The notes beneath the pieces were generated by a model. It saw only the letters and a list, made by a program, of their open reading frames with translations, did no database searches and was not told the DNA's origin. A stretch of 64,000 nt of DNA from Protula sp. h YS-2021 (taxonomy: Eukaryota > Annelida > Polychaeta > Sabellida > Serpulidae): assembly GCA_949752745.1 (NCBI GenBank), contig OX457026.1:73596742-73660741 (forward strand), given 5' to 3'. Numbering within the stretch: the stretch's first letter is position 1; each line of letters starts with the position of its first letter. Made by a program: the position numbers and the translations under genes. Shown here one piece after another: positions 12,225 to 21,533 of this stretch.

Positions 12225-12720
12225 TCACTGTTTGATTCAGTTTTATGTAAAGTTTTAACATAGTCATGGGCTACTTGTACCGACGGCTGTATGTATTTTT
12301 GCAACAAGCCGCCATTTTAACTTAAAATTGCGATAACTTTCGTTATACTTGACTGATTTGTATGAAAATTTCGCTGTTTGATTCAGTTTTATATCTAGTT
12401 TTAACATAGTCATGGGCTATTTGCACCGACGGCTGTATACATTTTTTGTCGCATGCTGCCATTTTAACCTAAAAGTGACCTAACTCTCGTTATACTTAAC
12501 CAATTTGAATGAAAATTTCATCGTTTGATCCAGTTTTATTTCTAGTTTAGAATAAAGTAGTCACAGGCTATTTGCACATGTGACTGAAAGCATAATGTAT
12601 ATTTTAGTATTTTTTGAAAAAGTAGGTAACTTTCACCATGTTCAATCGATTTGACTGAAAATTTTACTGTTTGATCTAGTTTTATTTCTAGTTTACAGTG
12701 GTCACAGGCTATTTGCACAG
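12225..12720 (+). repeat. four ~145-bp tandem units inside left TIR
   Basis: The anchor TAGTCATGGGCTA / TAGTCACAGGCTA / TGGTCACAGGCTA recurs at about 12261, 12408, 12558 and 12699 (spacing 147, 150, 141). Each unit also carries GAAAATTT(C/T)..TGTTTGAT(T/C)(C/T)AGTTTTAT. The array is mirrored in the right TIR at about 18535-19030. Confidence 0.75.
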
Positions 12721-12845
12721 GTGAGAAGAGCACACCATTCAAACATGTGTTCGAATGGCAAGCCCATTTAAAAGACGTGTTCGAATGGCAAGCCCATTCA
12801 ATACACGTGTTCGAATAATTTTTGGAAGATATTACGTCGTGGTAT

Positions 12846-12925
12846 TGTTCAACAAATTGTTCAACATGTTCAACATGTTCAACATGTTCAACAAGTTCAA
12901 CATGTTCAACTTGTTCAACATGTTG
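12846..12925 (+). promoter_or_regulatory. 9-mer iteron array upstream of the zinc-finger gene
   Basis: About eight tandem TTCAACATG-type 9-mers (variants TTCAACAAG, TTCAACTTG). On the other strand this reads GTTGAACAT. The array touches the TATA-like box of the zinc-finger gene. The mirror copy at 18321-18409 has one extra 9-mer. An operator or binding-site array is inferred from repetition and position. Confidence 0.6.
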
Positions 12926-12934
12926 TATATAAAG
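12926..12934 (+). promoter_or_regulatory. TATA-like box of the zinc-finger gene
   Basis: TATATAAAG lies directly after the 9-mer array, with 52 nt between its end and the ATG at 12987. The PC4 gene on the other side of the element has a similar box 53 nt before its ATG. Confidence 0.5.
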
Positions 12935-12986
12935 CTATGTTTAAAGACTTTCTCATCATTTGAATAGTGTAGGTTGAACCGAAAGG

Positions 12987-13649
12987 ATGTATAAATGCAA
13001 CATTTGTTCGAAATCTTACAATTGGCCACAAAGTCTTAAAAGACACTCAAAGGTTACTCACACGTCAGAAGTGGATGAAGAATCGGATATGGAAAACCCT
13101 GTAAAACTACCTTTCACGGAAACTTTAGATGAGTCTTCTATGGAAAGTCAAAGCGTTAACATGGCTGAAAAGAATGCACAGGCTTGTACAGAATGTGGTG
13201 CATTATACAACAGCGAAGAAGCTTTGCTCAAACATATGGAGCAGTGTGGTGAGGATGCTGATGACAGGAGTTCTGAAAGTGAGTCAGAAATAGACTCTGT
13301 TTGGTATGATATGGTTCAAGAAGTCTACGATGACTATGATGACAAATTTCAAGAAAAGGTTTCAGAATATGAAGAACAAGGACTTGAAGATGCGCGTGAA
13401 ATAGCAAGTTATGACCTTCGACCCATTTATAAACATGGACTAAAACAACTGTTTATGAGACTATTCAAATATACCCAGCGTCTAGAACAAAGCCGACATT
13501 ACAAGCATTCAAAGGCACTAAAGGCGGCTAAAAGGAAAAAAAATGCATTCTTTGAAGAGCTACTAGATAAGGAAGAGGAGGATGACAGCAGTGATGAAGA
13601 AAGTGGCATGGAGAATGAACAGAGTGAAACAGATGAAGAAAAATATTGA
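12987..13649 (+). CDS. C2H2 zinc-finger protein of the TIR element
   Basis: 220 residues. The ATG is the first after an in-frame TGA four codons upstream. Finger 1 is C4-x2-C7-x12-H20-x4-H25 (MYKCNICSKSYNW start). A second, C2HC-type finger is C67-x2-C70-x12-H83-x3-C87. The rest is acidic and Ser/Glu/Asp-rich, ending in EQSETDEEKY, with a basic patch KALKAAKRKKN at about 175-185. A DNA-binding regulator is likely; binding to the adjacent 9-mers is inference. Residues 1-97 lie inside the TIR and are repeated at the right end; the remainder is unique. No match to a named protein is claimed. Confidence 0.65.
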   Translation: MYKCNICSKSYNWPQSLKRHSKVTHTSEVDEESDMENPVKLPFTETLDESSMESQSVNMAEKNAQACTECGALYNSEEALLKHMEQCGEDADDRSSESESEIDSVWYDMVQEVYDDYDDKFQEKVSEYEEQGLEDAREIASYDLRPIYKHGLKQLFMRLFKYTQRLEQSRHYKHSKALKAAKRKKNAFFEELLDKEEEDDSSDEESGMENEQSETDEEKY

Positions 13650-13804
13650 CTGTTTTTTATAATGCGCTTATTTAGCATTGCACTAAGCGCTACCATAACA
13701 TACAATATATAATTAAAATAAGACATGTGATGATGTACTACTGGAAACTATAATATTATAACATTGAGTTTAACCCAATTATTAAAAGAAAACATTTAAA
13801 ACAA
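13650..13804. other. AT-rich flank before the CR1 insertion
   Basis: Zinc-finger gene 3' region with ATTAAAA motifs at about 13713 and 13780 that could serve as poly(A) signals. No gene is seen. Confidence 0.4.
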
Positions 13805-13825
13805 TTGAATAATCAATGACTAGAA

Positions 13826-15310
13826 TTAAGGATCACAGTTGTAAGCTTGTCTAAAATAAAATGTTTTGAGATCTCTTTTGAACAAAAATAACGATGGCCT
13901 ATCTCGTATACGTTTTGGCAGTTCGTTCCACGTTCTTGGGCCTGCAACCTCGAAAGCCCTGTCACCGATTTTAAGATTAGTTTTTGGCACTAAAAGAAGG
14001 TTATCGCTAGATGCACGTGTCCTAGTGGTGCGGGCAGGATGTAGCGTATCCGATAGGTATTCGGGTGCGGTGTTATCCAGGCATTTATACACAATACAGG
14101 AGAGCTTGAATTTAATTCGAAATTCGATCGGCAGCCAATGAAGTTTCTTACATGCCAAACTAACACTATCCTCTCTCCCACAGTTCATAATACTTTGAAG
14201 CCGCTGAATGAGATATTTTGGCAGGTTAATGTAGAGCGAATTACAATAATCTAGGCGGCTAATTACCAGAGCATGGACTAAAACTTCTGTTGCGTGTTGA
14301 GTCAAAAATGGCCTGACGCTTTTTATCCAATTCAAATAATAAAAACATCTAGATCGGACGGATTTTATTTGCTCGTCTAGGGATAATGTTGCATCCATAA
14401 TCACCCCAAGATTTCTGGCCGAGGTGGTGCGCACAACGATTTCATCTCCGAGTTCCAGAGAATCAATGTCAATGTATCGCTCATAGTGACTGCTGACCAA
14501 AATGAGGAATTCAGTTTTATTCCTATTGAGTTTCAATTTATTATTGCAAAGTGCATCTGCGATTTGCATTATGCCATTCTGCACAAGAACCTTGGAAGCT
14601 TGCATATCCGCAGGCGATTTGGGTGAAACAGCTTTCAGAAGCTGTGTATCATCAGCATATCCATGGTAGCAGAGTAGCATGATCCGCGATAAGAGACCTA
14701 CAAATTTGGTATATTGTGTGTACAAGCGGGGTCCCAATATGGATCCTTGAGGGACAGAGCACAGTAAGTAGTGTAACTCTGACAACGTATCCTTGATGAC
14801 TACTTGCATGGTTCTTCCTTTGAGATAAGAGCAGAATCAATCTAGCGCCGTGCCGGTTACTCCAAAACTCTGCTTAAGGCGATGCAATAATATATCGTGA
14901 TCTACAGTGTCGAAAGCGGCACTGAGATCGAGAAGCGTAGTAAGAGCCGCCTTTCGCTTATCCATAGAGCGTAATGCATCGTTGAATATTTTTAGCAATG
15001 CCGTCTCCGTGCTGCAGTAGGGCCTATACGCAGACTGCAATGGTTCACTAAGATGATTCTTTGCAAGATGCTCAGATAGCTGGATATTTACCGCTTGTTC
15101 TATGATCTTTGATATATAGCTGAGATTTGAAACCGGTCTGTAATTCGACATGACATGATCAAGTGATGGCTTTTTAAGCAAATGACGTACAATCGCATTT
15201 TTAAAAGTATCAGGGACATATCCAGTTGTCAATGAAAGATTCACAATTTTTAAAACAATAGGCAATAATTCACTCTGACATTGCTTGAAAACCGAGGTTG
15301 GAATCGGATC
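13826..15310 (-). pseudogene. CR1 reverse transcriptase
   Basis: RT motifs in order: NYRPVSNLSYISK, SAYRPYCSTETAL, LLDLSAAFDTVDH, then a TGA at 14837-14839 where tryptophan is expected, SVPQGSILGP and YADDTQL (catalytic). The thumb and tail follow, with LDYCNSLY, LHWLPIEFRIKFK and a C-terminus at 13826. The wording is typical of CR1/L2-group elements. It is inactive because of the two stops. Confidence 0.9.
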
Positions 15311-16530
15311 TTATTCGCAGGATTTCGTCTTAGATTTATCCAAAGTCGATCTGAGCTCCTCCTCTGTAATGGGTCTAAGATTAGACAATGCGCTGCCTTC
15401 AAATTCGACATCGTCTTTAAAAGCATCTCCGAGATCATTTGACTTGAAATCTCTACGTATTTTATCAATTTTGTTCATGAAAAATTCACCAAAATCATCT
15501 GCTAATTGCTTTGAACTGCCATGATCAGGTAGAGGAGTTTCGACACTGCGTTTCATTATACCGTTAACTTTCTTAAATAACTCTCTTTGATCATCACAGT
15601 TTTCTACTTGGTCAACGTAGAATTTACTTTCTAATTCAAAACTCCGCTTACGAAAATCTTTTAACAGTTCTTCGAAAGCCTTTTTATCATCAGCACGTTG
15701 ATATTTTCTACATCTCCGTTCGTGCTTCCGATACAGTCTTCTCCGTTCAAACAGCTCATCAGTGAACCATGGTTCGCGAGTCCGAGATGTTTTGGTTCGT
15801 CTTATTTCGGGGGCGTGCTTGTCTAAAAGATCACTCAGTTCCGAATTGTAGCAATTAACGAGCTCTTCTAAATCCATATCTGTAAAGCTTTTGTAAAGGT
15901 TTGATGCAATTATATCCTCACGAAAAGCATGTATGTCAATGTCCTTAATCTTACGGTACACGATTTCTTTTGGAATTGCTTTAGGCTTTTGTATCGAAAG
16001 TGAGCACGATATAAGATTGTGATCCGATACGAAGTCCTGTACTTCAATATCCTTAATTTCTGTATGATCAATATCACGGGTTAAAATGTGGTCTAAAATA
16101 TGGCCTGATTTATGGGTGGGAGCATTAGTATGTTGTGAAAGACCAAACGCTCTTAGAAGTTCCATGTATTGCTTCGTTAGCGGTGAATTTTGTTTGTCCC
16201 AGTGAATATTCAGGTCCCCAGCAATTACGACGCTCGATCCACCAAGACATGTATCCTCGAGAAATTCACTGAACTCTTGTATAAAAAGTGGATTTGGTGT
16301 CGAGGGTGGCCTATGAATAGAGACAACCCGCATGCTTTTATCCTTTGACGATAGGGAGATCATCGTATGTTCAAAAGAGGAGTATGTTTTACTTTCGAAT
16401 TTCTTTGGTTTGAAATCTAGATTAGACAGAATGGCTACACCACCGCCACAGCCGGTAGGGTGGTCTTTACGAAATAGGCCGTAACCTGGAGGCGTAAAAT
16501 CGCGCGGAACGAACTCGTCTTGCTCATTTG
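15311..16530 (-). pseudogene. CR1 endonuclease and linker
   Basis: Apurinic-endonuclease-type domain: GGGVAILSN, VSIHRPPS, the catalytic GDLNIHWD and the terminal SDHNLI. A long basic linker follows (RRLYRKHERRCRKYQR), then ITEEELRSTLDKSKTKSCE and a TAA at 15311-15313, where related elements read on into 'DPIPTSVFK'. The start is missing through 5' truncation. Confidence 0.85.
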
Positions 16531-16535
16531 GACTT

Positions 16536-17193
16536 ATAGACTTATATAGACTTATTTGACTAAACTTAAATAGACTTATTTGACTAAACTTTATGATAAA
16601 GACTTTAAAAATGTTGTAATATTTTATGAACTTAAGCGTTGTGTATTAATATATGTCTTGCTTTGCAACATATAAAGTCGTAAGGTTATTGACGCGGTTT
16701 TAATTGACCCGTAAACCATATATCATATATCGAATATTAGGTATTATAGTTAATTTTGTATTGTTATGTATTATATTCAAGAATTGTATTATTATGTATT
16801 ATATACAAGTATTGTATGAGAAAAATAAAAAGTTGAAAAGGATCATATGTGTTTTTATTGAATATTACAAATATGTACAATTATGATACAAACAAAACTA
16901 TTTCAAATACATATTATGTTAATACATGTGCAGATTCACAAGAACTTAACTTAAAATTTTATAACAACTAACTTCACATGAACATAGATCATGTTAATTT
17001 CATAGTCTACATATGAAGACAATTTTATTTGAACTACATATCAAATGTACATGCCCATATGAGTCAAAACTAAGTTCCAAGTTCTTGTCAAGCTTCAAAA
17101 CCTTCGCTCCAATCTTCTGCACTGAGGGTGATGAAATCATAGCATCCACTAAGCTCGTCATGCAGTTAAAACTGTATACAGTCATCTCGCTGT
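16536..17193. other. AT-rich spacer, no gene
   Basis: Begins with two and a half copies of a ~26-bp unit (ACTTATTTGACTAAACTT type, about 16545-16595) at the CR1 5' junction. The rest is AT-rich with no recognised coding signal. Confidence 0.45.
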
Positions 17194-17760
17194 CTACTCA
17201 ACGATCTTCTGACAGTCACTGCATTTATACACATCCATTTTCTGAAGCATGAGATCCACTGACGTCATTTGCTTCTTCAGCATGTGCCAATCGTTCAATG
17301 ACAACAAAATTCCCTTCTTGGTAGGATGTAACCTCCCAGATGTATGATCCGTAATATATTCACGAATGTTAACCATCACTTTCTGTTGATATTTCGCCAG
17401 TTTAATATATATTTCTCCATTAATAGGTATCATAACCGGTAAATCGTCTACACTCATCTTCTTCATGGTGGTAGCAGCTTTACACTCTGGTTCTCGCTTC
17501 ATTTTAGGCTCTGTCTTAATTTTTCGCTTTTTACACGGCGGCGTCATAGCTGGTAACTCATCTCTTTTTATCTTTCTAAGATGTGGTCGCTTTTGACGCT
17601 GCTGACGTGACTTCGCCTTAGACTTTACCATGGGCATTGCCTTAGACTTTGCTGTAGGTATTGTCTCAGGCTTTACTATAAAATTTTCTGCAGGCATTGT
17701 CTCAGACTTTTCTACAGGCACTGTCATAGATGGTAGTTGTTGTTCACTCACTGCAGACAT
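17194..17760 (-). CDS. PC4/SUB1-domain protein of the TIR element
   Basis: 188 residues from the ATG at 17760; an in-frame TGA lies four codons upstream. The N-terminal ~110 residues are low complexity, with repeated (E/K)(T/A)MP..KSK units and basic stretches (RQQRQKRPHLRKIKR) suited to nuclear localisation. Residues ~114-172 match the PC4 (p15) fold: GEIYIKLAKY, then VNIREYI, GRLHPTKKGILLSLNDW and LKKQM. PC4 domains bind single-stranded DNA and act in transcription and replication. The C-terminus ends with a C-x2-C pair (YKCSDCQK). A role in the element's own transcription or replication is inferred. Confidence 0.7.
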   Translation of the reverse strand: MSAVSEQQLPSMTVPVEKSETMPAENFIVKPETIPTAKSKAMPMVKSKAKSRQQRQKRPHLRKIKRDELPAMTPPCKKRKIKTEPKMKREPECKAATTMKKMSVDDLPVMIPINGEIYIKLAKYQQKVMVNIREYITDHTSGRLHPTKKGILLSLNDWHMLKKQMTSVDLMLQKMDVYKCSDCQKIVE

Positions 17761-17762
17761 GT

Positions 17763-18257
17763 TCACTCTTCAGTAGCTTGATACAGAATGTACGTTATGT
17801 CTGAGGACAGATGCCTTTTATGCTCTATAGTGAGTTGTCTTAATATGTTGAACAACAACTTGTTGAACATGTTGAACAACTGGTTGAACAACAACTTGTT
17901 GAACATGTTGAACAACTGGTTGAACAACAACTTGCTGAACATGTTGAACATGTTGAACACAGAACTTTCAGAACTCCTGTCATCAGCATCCTCACCACAC
18001 TGCTCCATATGTTTGAGCAAAGCTTCTTCGCTGTTGTATAATGCACCACATTCTGTACAAGCCTGTGCATTCTTTTCAGCCATGTTAACGCTTTGACTTT
18101 CCATAGAAGACTCATCTAAAGTTTCCGTGAAAGGTAGTTTTACAGGGTTTTCCATATCCGATTCTTCCTCCACTTCTGACGTGTGAGTAACCTTTGAGTG
18201 TCTTTTAAGACTTTGTGGCCAATTGTAAGATTTCGAACAAATGTTGCATTTATACAT
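17763..18257 (-). CDS. second zinc-finger gene copy with replaced C-terminus
   Basis: The ATG at 18257 mirrors 12987. Residues 1-97 equal the left copy apart from D30E. After DDRSSES the sequence enters the GTTGAACAAC array, read as VFNMFNMF then repeats of KLLFNQLFN, and ends in ILYQATEE. The stop codon overlaps the GTG two codons before the PC4 ATG. Only the finger part is likely biologically meaningful; the tail is translated repeat DNA. It may be a truncated factor competing for the same sites, or simply the TIR boundary cutting through the gene. Confidence 0.45.
   Translation of the reverse strand: MYKCNICSKSYNWPQSLKRHSKVTHTSEVEEESDMENPVKLPFTETLDESSMESQSVNMAEKNAQACTECGALYNSEEALLKHMEQCGEDADDRSSESSVFNMFNMFSKLLFNQLFNMFNKLLFNQLFNMFNKLLFNILRQLTIEHKRHLSSDITYILYQATEE
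17814..17822 (-). promoter_or_regulatory. TATA-like box of the PC4 gene
   Basis: CATAAAAGG on the minus strand, 53 nt before the PC4 ATG at 17760 and about 20 nt after the end of the GTTGAACAAC array. Same order and spacing as at the zinc-finger gene. Confidence 0.45.
17842..17957 (-). promoter_or_regulatory. GTTGAACAT-type array upstream of the PC4 gene
   Basis: About ten GTTGAACA cores. They are arranged as a higher-order ~36-bp unit repeated three times: GTTGAACAACAACTT, GTTGAACAT, GTTGAACAACTG. The core motif is the same as in the TIR array before the zinc-finger gene, though this array is outside the inverted repeat. It is probably a shared regulatory site. Confidence 0.6.
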
Positions 18258-20075
18258 CCTTTCGGTTCAACCTACACTATTCAAATGATGAGAAAGTCTT
18301 TAAACATAGCTTTATATACAACAAGTTGAACAAGTTGAACATGTTGAACTTGTTGAACATGTTGAACATGTTGAACATGTTGAACATGTTGAACAATTTG
18401 TTGAACAATACCACGACGTAATATCTTCCAAAAATTATTCGAACACGTGTATTGAATGGGCTTGCCATTCGAACACGTCTTTTAAATGGGCTTGCCATTC
18501 GAACACATGTTTGAATGGTGTGCTCTTCTCACCTGTGCAAATAGCCTGTGACCACTGTAAACTAGAAATAAAACTAGATCAAACAGTAAAATTTTCAGTC
18601 AAATCGATTGAACATGGTGAAAGTTACCTACTTTTTCAAAAAATACTAAAATATACATTATGCTTTCAGTCACATGTGCAAATAGCCTGTGACTACTTTA
18701 TTCTAAACTAGAAATAAAACTGGATCAAACGATGAAATTTTCATTCAAATTGGTTAAGTATAACGAGAGTTAGGTCACTTTTAGGTTAAAATGGCAGCAT
18801 GCGACAAAAAATTTATACAGCCGTCGGTGCAAATAGCCCATGACTATGTTAAAACTAGATATAAAACTGAATCAAACAGCGAAATTTTCATACAAATCAG
18901 TCAAGTATAACGAAAGTTATCGCAATTTTAAGTTAAAATGGCGGCTTGTTGCAAAAATACATACAGCCGTCGGTACAAGTAGCCCATGACTATGTTAAAA
19001 CTTTACATAAAACTGAATCAAACAGTGAAATTTTCTAGAATCCCCATTATCCATACTACTCATTTTACCGTCTGTTACAGTATCCATAGCAACGTTGACT
19101 TTGCCGCCTGTCTGTTTACAAATACTGCATAACAACAGCTGTGTGTGTTTTAGTCTAGCACAGTAGACTTTGTACTTTTAAGCTATTTGAGAAAAGAATT
19201 GCTCATAGAGAAAATGCTGTTAGAGAACAGGCGAGAAGTTGCGAGAAGTTTTACATATTGAAAGAGTATTCTAAAAAATATGTGCTAACGTTTTTCTTTT
19301 AATACGGATGCTAACTCTTTTAGGATAGCATAGTAAATGGTTTGTAACATATTAATTTAGATTAGTAAGAGATAATATATTTAGGTAAGTTTGTTTTTCT
19401 GTTGTTTTGTGTTTGGACATTTTTTAGTAAAAAATACTACAATGCTGTAAAATACACAATTCATAAGCCAGTACGGGAGTACAGGGTTAAAAAAACTAGT
19501 AAACGAGAGCAATTTTTTTTTCACTTTAAAGTAGATATAAAGCGGCAGTCCCGCAACAACTTCCTATATATTTTTTTTATTTTCAAAACCAACTGCACAG
19601 TCAAATCAAATGTGAATTACGACGCAATGCTGGCTGTTCCGACTGCCACCTGCCACCCCAAAAAAAAAAAAATTTCTCGACTGCCGCCTAGGGGGGGGGG
19701 GAGGTCTGACGTCACTGAGCTGGAATCGGCGGCAGAACCGAGTGAGCTGGAATCAGCGTCCACACTTTATGGTCTGACCTCACTGCCGCCTAGGGGGGGG
19801 GGTCTGTCCCGAATGTCGGCTAGGGGGGAGGGGGGTGGTCTGTCCCGAATGTCGGCAGGGGGGGGGTCTTGATTTTTGCCACCTGTCCTGTAGGACACCG
19901 ATTTTGCATGTGATCAAATTGCTGTGTGTAACTTATGCTCACTTGATAGAATGTTGCTTGCCTAGTGGGGGGGGGGGGGGTCTGACGTCACTGCAGTGGA
20001 ATGCCACCTGCCACCAAAAAAAAAAAAAAAATTGCTAGGGGGGGGGTGGTCCAGAACCCTTACTTTCCTACTACT
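17964..20075 (-). repeat. right terminal inverted repeat, ~2.1 kb
   Basis: Reverse complement of 11182-13280, differing mainly in homopolymer lengths (poly-G at 19691-19701, 19792-19802, 19968-19980) and one 9-mer. The outer end reads CCTACTACT and is followed by AAGGGC. The mirrored 9-mer array is at 18321-18409, the mirrored TATA box at 18310-18318 and the four ~145-bp units at about 18535-19030. Confidence 0.85.
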
Positions 20076-20081
20076 AAGGGC
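20076..20081 (+). repeat. right target-site duplication of the 8.9-kb TIR element
   Basis: AAGGGC, matching AAGTGC at 11176-11181 in five of six positions. Confidence 0.5.
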
Positions 20082-20262
20082 GTCAATACCGCCCTTTGTA
20101 TATTGTCGTTTTAGTTGAAGTTATTATTATTTTCATGCAAGTGTAATAGATTGGTTTAATAAATTCGTCGAAAATGATAATTCTCGACAAAACGGCAGTT
20201 TAAAATGTTCATTTCCTAGTCTAAGACATATATAGTAGCAAAAATGCCGCTGTATTCTGGTC
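20082..20262 (+). repeat. Ngaro B2 repeat (right edge of Ngaro element)
   Basis: Matches B1 (10535-10639) but lies 8.9 kb further on because of the TIR-element insertion. It carries ~50 extra bases (about 20118-20170). It ends at CAAAAATG, after which similarity to the A repeat does not continue, marking the element boundary. Confidence 0.75.
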
Positions 20263-20307
20263 ACAAATAAATGCCCCAATATTAGTGCTGATGGCTTTCT
20301 ATCCATT

Positions 20308-20345
<38 letters not shown>

Positions 20346-21533
20346 GTTTGTTTTAATAGTATCATATTATTTATTAAATAACCATAACGTCCACGCAACC
20401 AATAACCGAGCATCTGTGAGCAAAACCACTGTTTTTTTTAAACATCTACACGAACATAAAGGCGGTCGAAAGATGGACACATTATTTACATTAAGCACTC
20501 CTACTCACAAAAAAAAACATTTTAACTCGAGTTACAATGAAATTTAATATCGAGAATGACAAATATATTCTACAGCCATCACGAGATTTTATAACAATTT
20601 ACAACAAATTGTTGTCGTTGGTAGATGCGTGTTTTCAGAGTCTTGCTTAAAATGTCTATATAATCTCGTTTGAATTAGTCTGCTAAACAAGAAAAGTTTG
20701 TGTAATATTTCATATAATTTTTCACTCATGGACGGATGAAAAAATCCCGGGGTAATAGCAATGGCGTATTAAGAGATAATCATTACTACTAAAAGTGCAC
20801 TAACTATAAATGTGTTAGAGCATGTATGGCCTGCTTCGGATGTCAATTATACAGTGAAATTATAAGGGTTAGGACGCAGCGGCTGGCTAATAATAGTAAA
20901 AAAAAAAAAAAACAGACAAACAAAAAACAATAACAAGACAAGAAAGCAGAAAGCTACCAGTTTTGACAACATGTGAATTTGGTTGGGGATATCATGTGGG
21001 AACATTGCTATCGCATTTTAAAGCAATACGCCAGGATTTCTGGCAGCATTGCTTGTGCTTTTCTCTGAAATTTATCCGTTTTCTGGCAATATTTTGGCCA
21101 ATTTTCGCAGCACCCATAATGAAATATTAGGATCGGAAAATTTGGGGGAAAATCGTCACACTAAATACATGCCTCGTGCAGAATTTACAGATAACACGAG
21201 AGCAGTTTATTTCGAAACTGGACACGAGAGTAACCTATTTGCCCGTCATATATGCCACAGTCAAACTGTCAAAACACAACATCGCAATCTTGCTGAAAAT
21301 TTTAGACGGATTGCAAAATGTGTAGTTCAATCGGCTGCATTGCAATCTGCCTGAAATGAGACAGCCACTTTCCAATGTGTCTAATTTTGGAGCCCCGAAA
21401 ATTCAGTTTACCTGAATTTTTTTGTTGTAATAGACATACTTGCATTGATGTAATTGATTGTATCAAATGTAATTGATAAATGCTATTTATCACGTGGGCT
21501 TGTTAAAAAATTCGGCTAACTGCAGTTTGCGAA
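20263..21533. other. non-coding; poly(A) run
   Basis: Includes an uninterrupted A run of about 33 bases (20310-20342). The rest is AT-rich with no gene, RNA or repeat recognised. Confidence 0.5.

Larger units (their letters stand above)
11182..13280 (+). repeat. left terminal inverted repeat, ~2.1 kb
   Basis: Near-identical to the reverse complement of 17964-20075. It holds poly-C and poly-T tracts (11211-11241, 11388-11420, 11551-11568), the paired fragment GGTGGCAGGTGGCA, four ~145-bp tandem units (about 12225-12720), a 9-mer array, a TATA-like box and the first ~97 codons of the zinc-finger gene. Similarity ends just after the codons for DDRSSES. Confidence 0.85.
13805..16535 (-). mobile_element. 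CR1-clade LINE, 5'-truncated
   Basis: One ORF2-like region on the minus strand from the endonuclease to the end of the RT tail, with only two in-frame stops. The 5' edge cuts the endonuclease (first recognisable residues NEQDEF at about 16530). The 3' end near 13805 lies in short ATTCAATTG/CATTGATT-type motifs rather than poly(A), as in CR1 elements. The few lesions suggest a young insertion. It splits the 8.9-kb TIR element and so is the youngest layer of the nest. Confidence 0.85.
11182..20075. mobile_element. Polinton/Maverick-like element with 2.1-kb terminal inverted repeats
   Basis: The two ends are reverse complements over about 2.1 kb (11182-13280 and 17964-20075). Termini begin 5'-AGTAG(C/T)AGGAAAG, a short AGTAG-type iteration like the tips of protein-primed elements, and the flanks carry AAGTGC/AAGGGC. 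The interior encodes a C2H2 zinc-finger protein (12987-13649, plus), a second zinc-finger copy with a replaced C-terminus (17763-18257, minus) and a PC4-domain protein (17194-17760, minus). A CR1 insertion (13805-16535) splits the middle; without it the element is about 6.2 kb. No polB, integrase, ATPase, protease or capsid gene is seen. It is either a non-autonomous derivative or an unrelated family sharing the end structure. Confidence 0.65.
4621..20262 (+). mobile_element. Ngaro-type (DIRS order) YR retrotransposon, interrupted
   Basis: Ordered parts: A1 repeat (4621-4912), SGNH hydrolase remnant, gag-like region, RT/RNase H, tyrosine recombinase, then B1 (10535-10639), A2 (10640-11001) and B2 (20082-20262). 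The A1-ORFs-B1A2-B2 split direct repeats plus a YR gene define Ngaro elements; SGNH hydrolases are known in this group. B1 passes directly into A2 at a CAAAAATGG-type junction, and B2 ends on the same CAAAAATG, as expected for the element's termini. Removing the 8.9-kb insertion leaves about 6.7 kb, a normal Ngaro size. All coding regions carry stops or frameshifts. Confidence 0.8.

Noticed and set aside
12542..12742. Identical 66-codon frames on opposite strands (also at 18511-18711)
   Set aside because: Explained by the inverted repeat arms; the frame lies in the 145-bp tandem units, with no protein-family resemblance.
13985..14180. Frames antisense to the CR1 RT
   Set aside because: Shadows of the RT coding strand with no family match.
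17788..18096. FNMFNM / LNMLNNWLNNN-type frames around the 9-mer arrays
   Set aside because: A 9-bp repeat keeps all frames open; low-complexity artefact rather than a real protein.
20310..20342. Poly(A) run as the tail of a retroposed gene
   Set aside because: No coding or RNA-like sequence lies upstream of it; it directly follows the Ngaro terminus.
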